64,000 nt of DNA from Laguncularia racemosa (taxonomy: Eukaryota; Streptophyta; Magnoliopsida; Myrtales; Combretaceae). The stretch covers positions 6,448,001-6,512,000 of the forward strand of contig JBBMOL010000016.1 in NCBI GenBank assembly GCA_037954665.1. The letters are read 5' to 3'. The position numbers and the translations under genes were made by a program. The notes under the pieces are model-generated. The model searched no databases, was not told where the DNA came from, and was given only the letters and a program-made list of their open reading frames with translations. The first letter of the stretch is position 1. Each line of letters opens with the position of its first letter. Shown here piece after piece: positions 60,284 to 64,000 of this stretch.

Positions 60284-61100
60284 GGTATGTTCAAATGAAA
60301 GTCCAGTTTGACTACCATGATCTGCTGAAAGTTGTGAACAAAGGGCAGCAAACCGTGATTTGAGAAAGAAGGACAAGAAGGCGCTGTATTTCATTCACCA
60401 AGGAATGAATGATGAGACGTTTAAACAGATTGAAGGAGCTACTACATCTAATGAGGCATAGAATGTCTTGTCCACTTCATATAAAGGTGATGAAAAAATC
60501 AAAAGGGTACGTCTCCAAACCTTAAGGTGACAATAGGAGTTACTACAAATGGAATCCACTAAATCAATTGATGCGTACATCAATAGACTTCTTACATTGA
60601 CAAACAATATGAAAATGAATGGTGAAATTCTGTCCGAACAAAGTAAGGTTGAAAAAATTCTAAGATCCTTGACTTCAAGGTTCGAACATGTTGTAACTGC
60701 AATTAAAGAAAGCCATGATCTGTCAACTATGACAGTCAAGTTGTTGTCTAGTTCATTACAAGCACATGAATAAAGGATGAATGACAACAAGCTTGATAAG
60801 CCAATTGAGTAGGCTTTTCAAGCTCAAGTCTCCATTGGGAATTCCTACCAAAGACATGGAAATTATTGTGGTAAAGGAAGAGGATGAAGTAGCAATCACT
60901 TTTATAAAAGCCGGAGTGATCTAAGTTGTGGTGCTATAGAACAAACTAATATGATTTACAATGCCAAGCATGGACGTAGCCGTAGAAGCAGCAGAGGAAG
61001 ATTTAACAAGTCAAATGTGGAATGTTACAATTGCCACAAATGCGGACATTATGCAAATGAGTGTAGACTCAAGGATAAAAATCAAGCTGCTAATTATGTA
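60284..61100 (+). pseudogene. Copia-2 gag, N-terminally truncated
   Basis: Early stops lie at about 60360 and 60520. The 60549-60773 piece is open (SIDAYINRLLTLTNNMK, VEKILRSLTSRFEHVVTAI). A CCHC knuckle CYNCHKCGHYANEC lies at about 61023-61064, followed by a stop before the protease block. Confidence 0.85.
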
Positions 61101-61148
61101 TAAGAAATAGGCAATCAAGAACAAGTTGAGAATGATCATGCACTCTTA

Positions 61149-64000
61149 ATGGTGTCTTCATTAAATGAAAACTCCGATTGCCATACATGGTACTTGGATA
61201 CTGGTTGGACGAATCACATGTGTGGACGAAAGGAATTGTTTACTGAGCTTGATGAATCGTTTCATGCAAGAGTCAAATTTAGTGATGGTAAATGCACTCC
61301 GATAACAGCGAAAGGGAGAATCTTCATTACATTAAAAAATGGAGATCACAGGTATATTTCAAATGTGTTTTATGTGCCAGATATGAAGAGTAATCTGCTG
61401 AGCATGGGCCAATTAGCTAAGAAAGGCTATGTGATGAATGTCTCTGGAAATCAATTTACGATTCGTGATAAACAAGGTACTCTAATTCTAAAAACCTTCT
61501 TATCAAAGAACCGCATGTTCTTAGTTGACATCAATAAAGGAGAATTTAAGTGCTTGAGTGCAATTGAGAGTGATGAATCGTGGTCGTGGCATCTTCTTTT
61601 TAGGCACCTAAACTTTCAAAGCTTAGAAGCTCTTGCTAAACAAAAATTGGTGAAAGGATTACCTCAAATCAAACATCCTGACCAGTTGTGTGAAGCATGT
61701 ATCATTGGAAAGAATCACAAGTTACCATTCTCAAAAACTATGGAGCGTGCAAAATCTCCTTTGGAGGTTGTCCATACCAACGTATGTGGCCCCATGAATA
61801 CCAAATCAATTGGAGGAAACATATACTTCATGATATTTATTGATGATTTTTCACGAAAAACTTGAATCTATTTGTTGAAAAGTAAGGCTGAGGTATTTGA
61901 CTACTTTAAGAAATTTAAAGTGTTCGTTGAAAACCAAAGTGGCCAAACACTCAAAGCAATACGAAGTGATGGAGGAGGTGAATACATCTCTAATGAGATC
62001 AAGACTTACTATGAACAACTTGGAGTGCAGCACAATACTACATTACCCTACACTCCCCAACATAATGGAGTGGCCGAGAGGAACTGAACTATATTGGATA
62101 TGGCAAGAAGCATGCTGAAGGTGAAAGGAATGCCCAACCACTTTTGAGCAGAAGCGATTTCTTATGTAGTATACTTATTGAATAGATCACCTACAAGGAG
62201 TGTTCCTAACACAACTCCTATAGAAGCTTGGAGTGGTTTCAAACCAAACGTACAGCATCTAAAGGTTTTTGGTTCAATCGCCTATGCTCATGTCCCTACA
62301 ACAACGAAGACCAAGCTAGATGATAGAGCCGAAAAAGAAATCCTTACAAGGTGGATATAAGCTGTACAATCCAATGACTAAGAAGGTTATAGTCAGTCGT
62401 GATGTGATTTTTACTAAAGATGAAATGTGGAAATAGAGTATTAACATTCATGAGGACTCCCAGAAACGTGTAATCCATGTTTTAGAAGAAGAAACATAAG
62501 AACTAGCTACAAATGAGAGCACAATTCAACCTTCTATAATATAGAAAGACCAAGAAGGGAACATTGACCACCCGCATATCTACAGGATTTTGAAACAAGC
62601 TTTAATAGTGAAATTGATGATAGAGAGTTTGTGCACCTTGCCTTCCTTATAGATACTGAACCAGTAGTGCTTGAGGATGCAATTGAAAATCCTAAATGGA
62701 TGAATGCAATGAATGAGGAGATGATGGCAATTGAGAAGAACAATACATGGGAGCTCATTGATCTTCTACGAGGTCATAAAGCAATTGATGAGAAATGGGT
62801 TTACAAGATTAAGGTAAAGGCAAACGGTGAAATTGAAAGGTATAAAGCAAGGTTGGTGGCAAAGGGATTCAAGCAGAGATAAGACCATGACTATGAAGAA
62901 ATTTTTTCCCTTGTTGCTTGAATGGAGATAGTGAGATTAATAATCGCCTTGGCTGCACGAAAGCAATGGAAAATTCACCAAATAGATGTTAAATCAACTT
63001 TTCTTAATGGCTCACTTAATGAGGAAGTTTATGTAAAGCAGCCACCCAGATTCATACAATTTGGAAAAGAAGAAAAGGTGTACAAACTCAATAAGGCACT
63101 ATATGGCCTCAAGCAGGCGCCAAGAGCATGGAACAAGCGAATTGACTTGTTCCTTTGTGAATTAGGCTTTCAAAAATGTCCCTCGGATCATGGCCAAGGC
63201 ACTATATGGCCTCAAGCAGGCACCAAGAGCATGGAACAAGCGAATTGACTTGTTCTTTTATGAAGTAGGTTTTCAAAAATGTCCCTCGGATCATGGCCTA
63301 TATGTGAAAGTTAACAGCTATGGAGATTCACTGATGTTATATCTTTATGTTGATGATATAGTTTTCACAGTAAGCAATCTCAACATGATTTATGATTTTA
63401 AGCAGACCATGATGAAGGAGTTTGAGAAGACTGATCTTGGTTTTATGTCTTACTTTCTGGGCATTGAAGCTGTTCAAAAGGAAGATGGGATTTTCATCAA
63501 CTAGAAGAAATATGCGAGTGAACTGCTGACGAAGTACAAGATGGAAGACTCAAAACCATTTCAAACTCCAATCAAAACGGGTATAAAATTGGTTAAGGAT
63601 GGAGATGAGCAAATTGTTGATCCAACATATTTCAAGAAAATTGTTGGAAGTTTGAGATATCTCACTTGCACAAGACTTAATATATGCTATGCAGTGGGAT
63701 TAGTCAGTAGATTCATGGAGTCTCTTCATTAGATGCATCTACAAGTAGTAAAACGGATTATGTGATACATCAAAGGCACTCAAGACTTTAGTCTGTTTTA
63801 CTCATCACCTATGGAATGCGAGCTTGTTGGTTATTCTAACAATGATTGAGGTGGAGATTTGGATGAAAGAAAGAGCACAAGTGGCCATTGCTTCATGTTT
63901 GGAAATACCGTATGCTCATGGTCATCGAAGAAGCAATCCATCGTTGCTCTATCAACATGTGAAGCTGAATACATAGCTACAATATCTTGCGTCTATCAAG
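61149..64000 (+). pseudogene. Copia-2 pol: protease, integrase, RT, RNase H
   Basis: 61149-61865 is one open block: protease WYLDTGWTNHMCG, then the integrase zinc finger (WHLLFRHLNF...CEACIIGK) and the first catalytic region with D-to-N change (VVHTNVCGPM). 61872-62087 has IRSDGGGEY and PQHNGVAERN. RT begins at about 62690 (WMNAMNEEMMAIEKNNTWEL, KWVYKIKVKANG). A 103-bp duplication at 63093-63298 shifts the frame before YLYVDDIVF at about 63340. RNase H from about 63790 includes STSGHCFMFG and WSSKKQSIVALSTCEAEY. Several point stops separate the blocks. Confidence 0.9.
63093..63298 (+). repeat. 103-bp tandem duplication within Copia-2 RT
   Basis: Units 63093-63195 and 63196-63298 both begin AAGGCACTATATGGCCTC and differ at only a few positions. 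103 is not a multiple of three, so the duplication shifts the reading frame. Confidence 0.95.

Larger units (their letters stand above)
60284..64000 (+). mobile_element. Copia-2: 5'-truncated Ty1/copia retrotransposon running off the window
   Basis: Starts inside gag (VQMKVQFDYHDLLKVVNKG) with no LTR, leader or primer binding site at the junction with SDR exon 3. Order: gag, zinc knuckle, protease, integrase, RT, RNase H. RNase H is still open at 64000. A 103-bp tandem duplication disrupts RT. The wording is Tork/TAR-like, distinct from Copia-1, which carries two zinc knuckles. Confidence 0.9.

Overview
The window looks like nuclear DNA of a flowering plant, most likely a dicot. The reasons are high AT content, intron-bearing genes of the neomenthol-dehydrogenase / salutaridine-reductase type of short-chain dehydrogenase/reductase (SDR), and many decayed LTR retrotransposons with plant-type primer binding sites. 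I do not name a species. No bacterial operon, CRISPR array, tRNA or rRNA was seen.

The cellular content is one SDR cluster, all on the minus strand. Two genes look intact: gene C (23256-25795, 5 exons, 305 aa, with a GC instead of GT donor in intron 2) and gene E (50988-52860, 5 exons, 295 aa, canonical splice sites). Four further copies are broken: A (1897-3148), B (20674-22599), D (38706-40151) and F (59028-60283). Two short stubs of a C-type exon 5 (3712-3795 and 54292-54372) show that the ancestral duplicating unit was a pair: an E-type gene plus a C-type gene. B+C is the only pair in which both members are still recognisable in full. About 1-10309 and 49128-55548 are diverged copies of one segment.

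Transposons make up most of the rest. Gypsy-1 (3858-9189, +) is inserted in segment copy 1, and the paralogous copy 2 preserves its empty site. Gypsy-2 (about 10310-17900, -) is a decayed Tekay/Del-like element with a 1.2-kb nested insertion. Copia-1 (33376-38068, -) is complete but full of stops. Gypsy-3 (41873-47538, +) has both LTRs and a perfect 5-bp target duplication. Copia-2 (60284 to the window end, +) is 5'-truncated and abuts exon 3 of SDR copy F. Several anonymous repeats also occur: an LTR-like family at 9190-10309 and 54434-56430, inverted at about 30100-32340; a degenerate copia-like remnant behind each E-type SDR copy; and a (CA)-rich tract at 28600-29800.

The SDR enzymes are probably cytosolic NADP(H)-dependent ketone/alcohol reductases of specialised metabolism; this is inference from the family. 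The transposons appear non-functional as coding units. I found no convincing previously undescribed system. The most informative observations are the paired-gene duplication history, the GC donor of gene C, the fourfold ACGT-core repeat upstream of gene E, and the palindrome-rich LTR module shared by three different gypsy elements.
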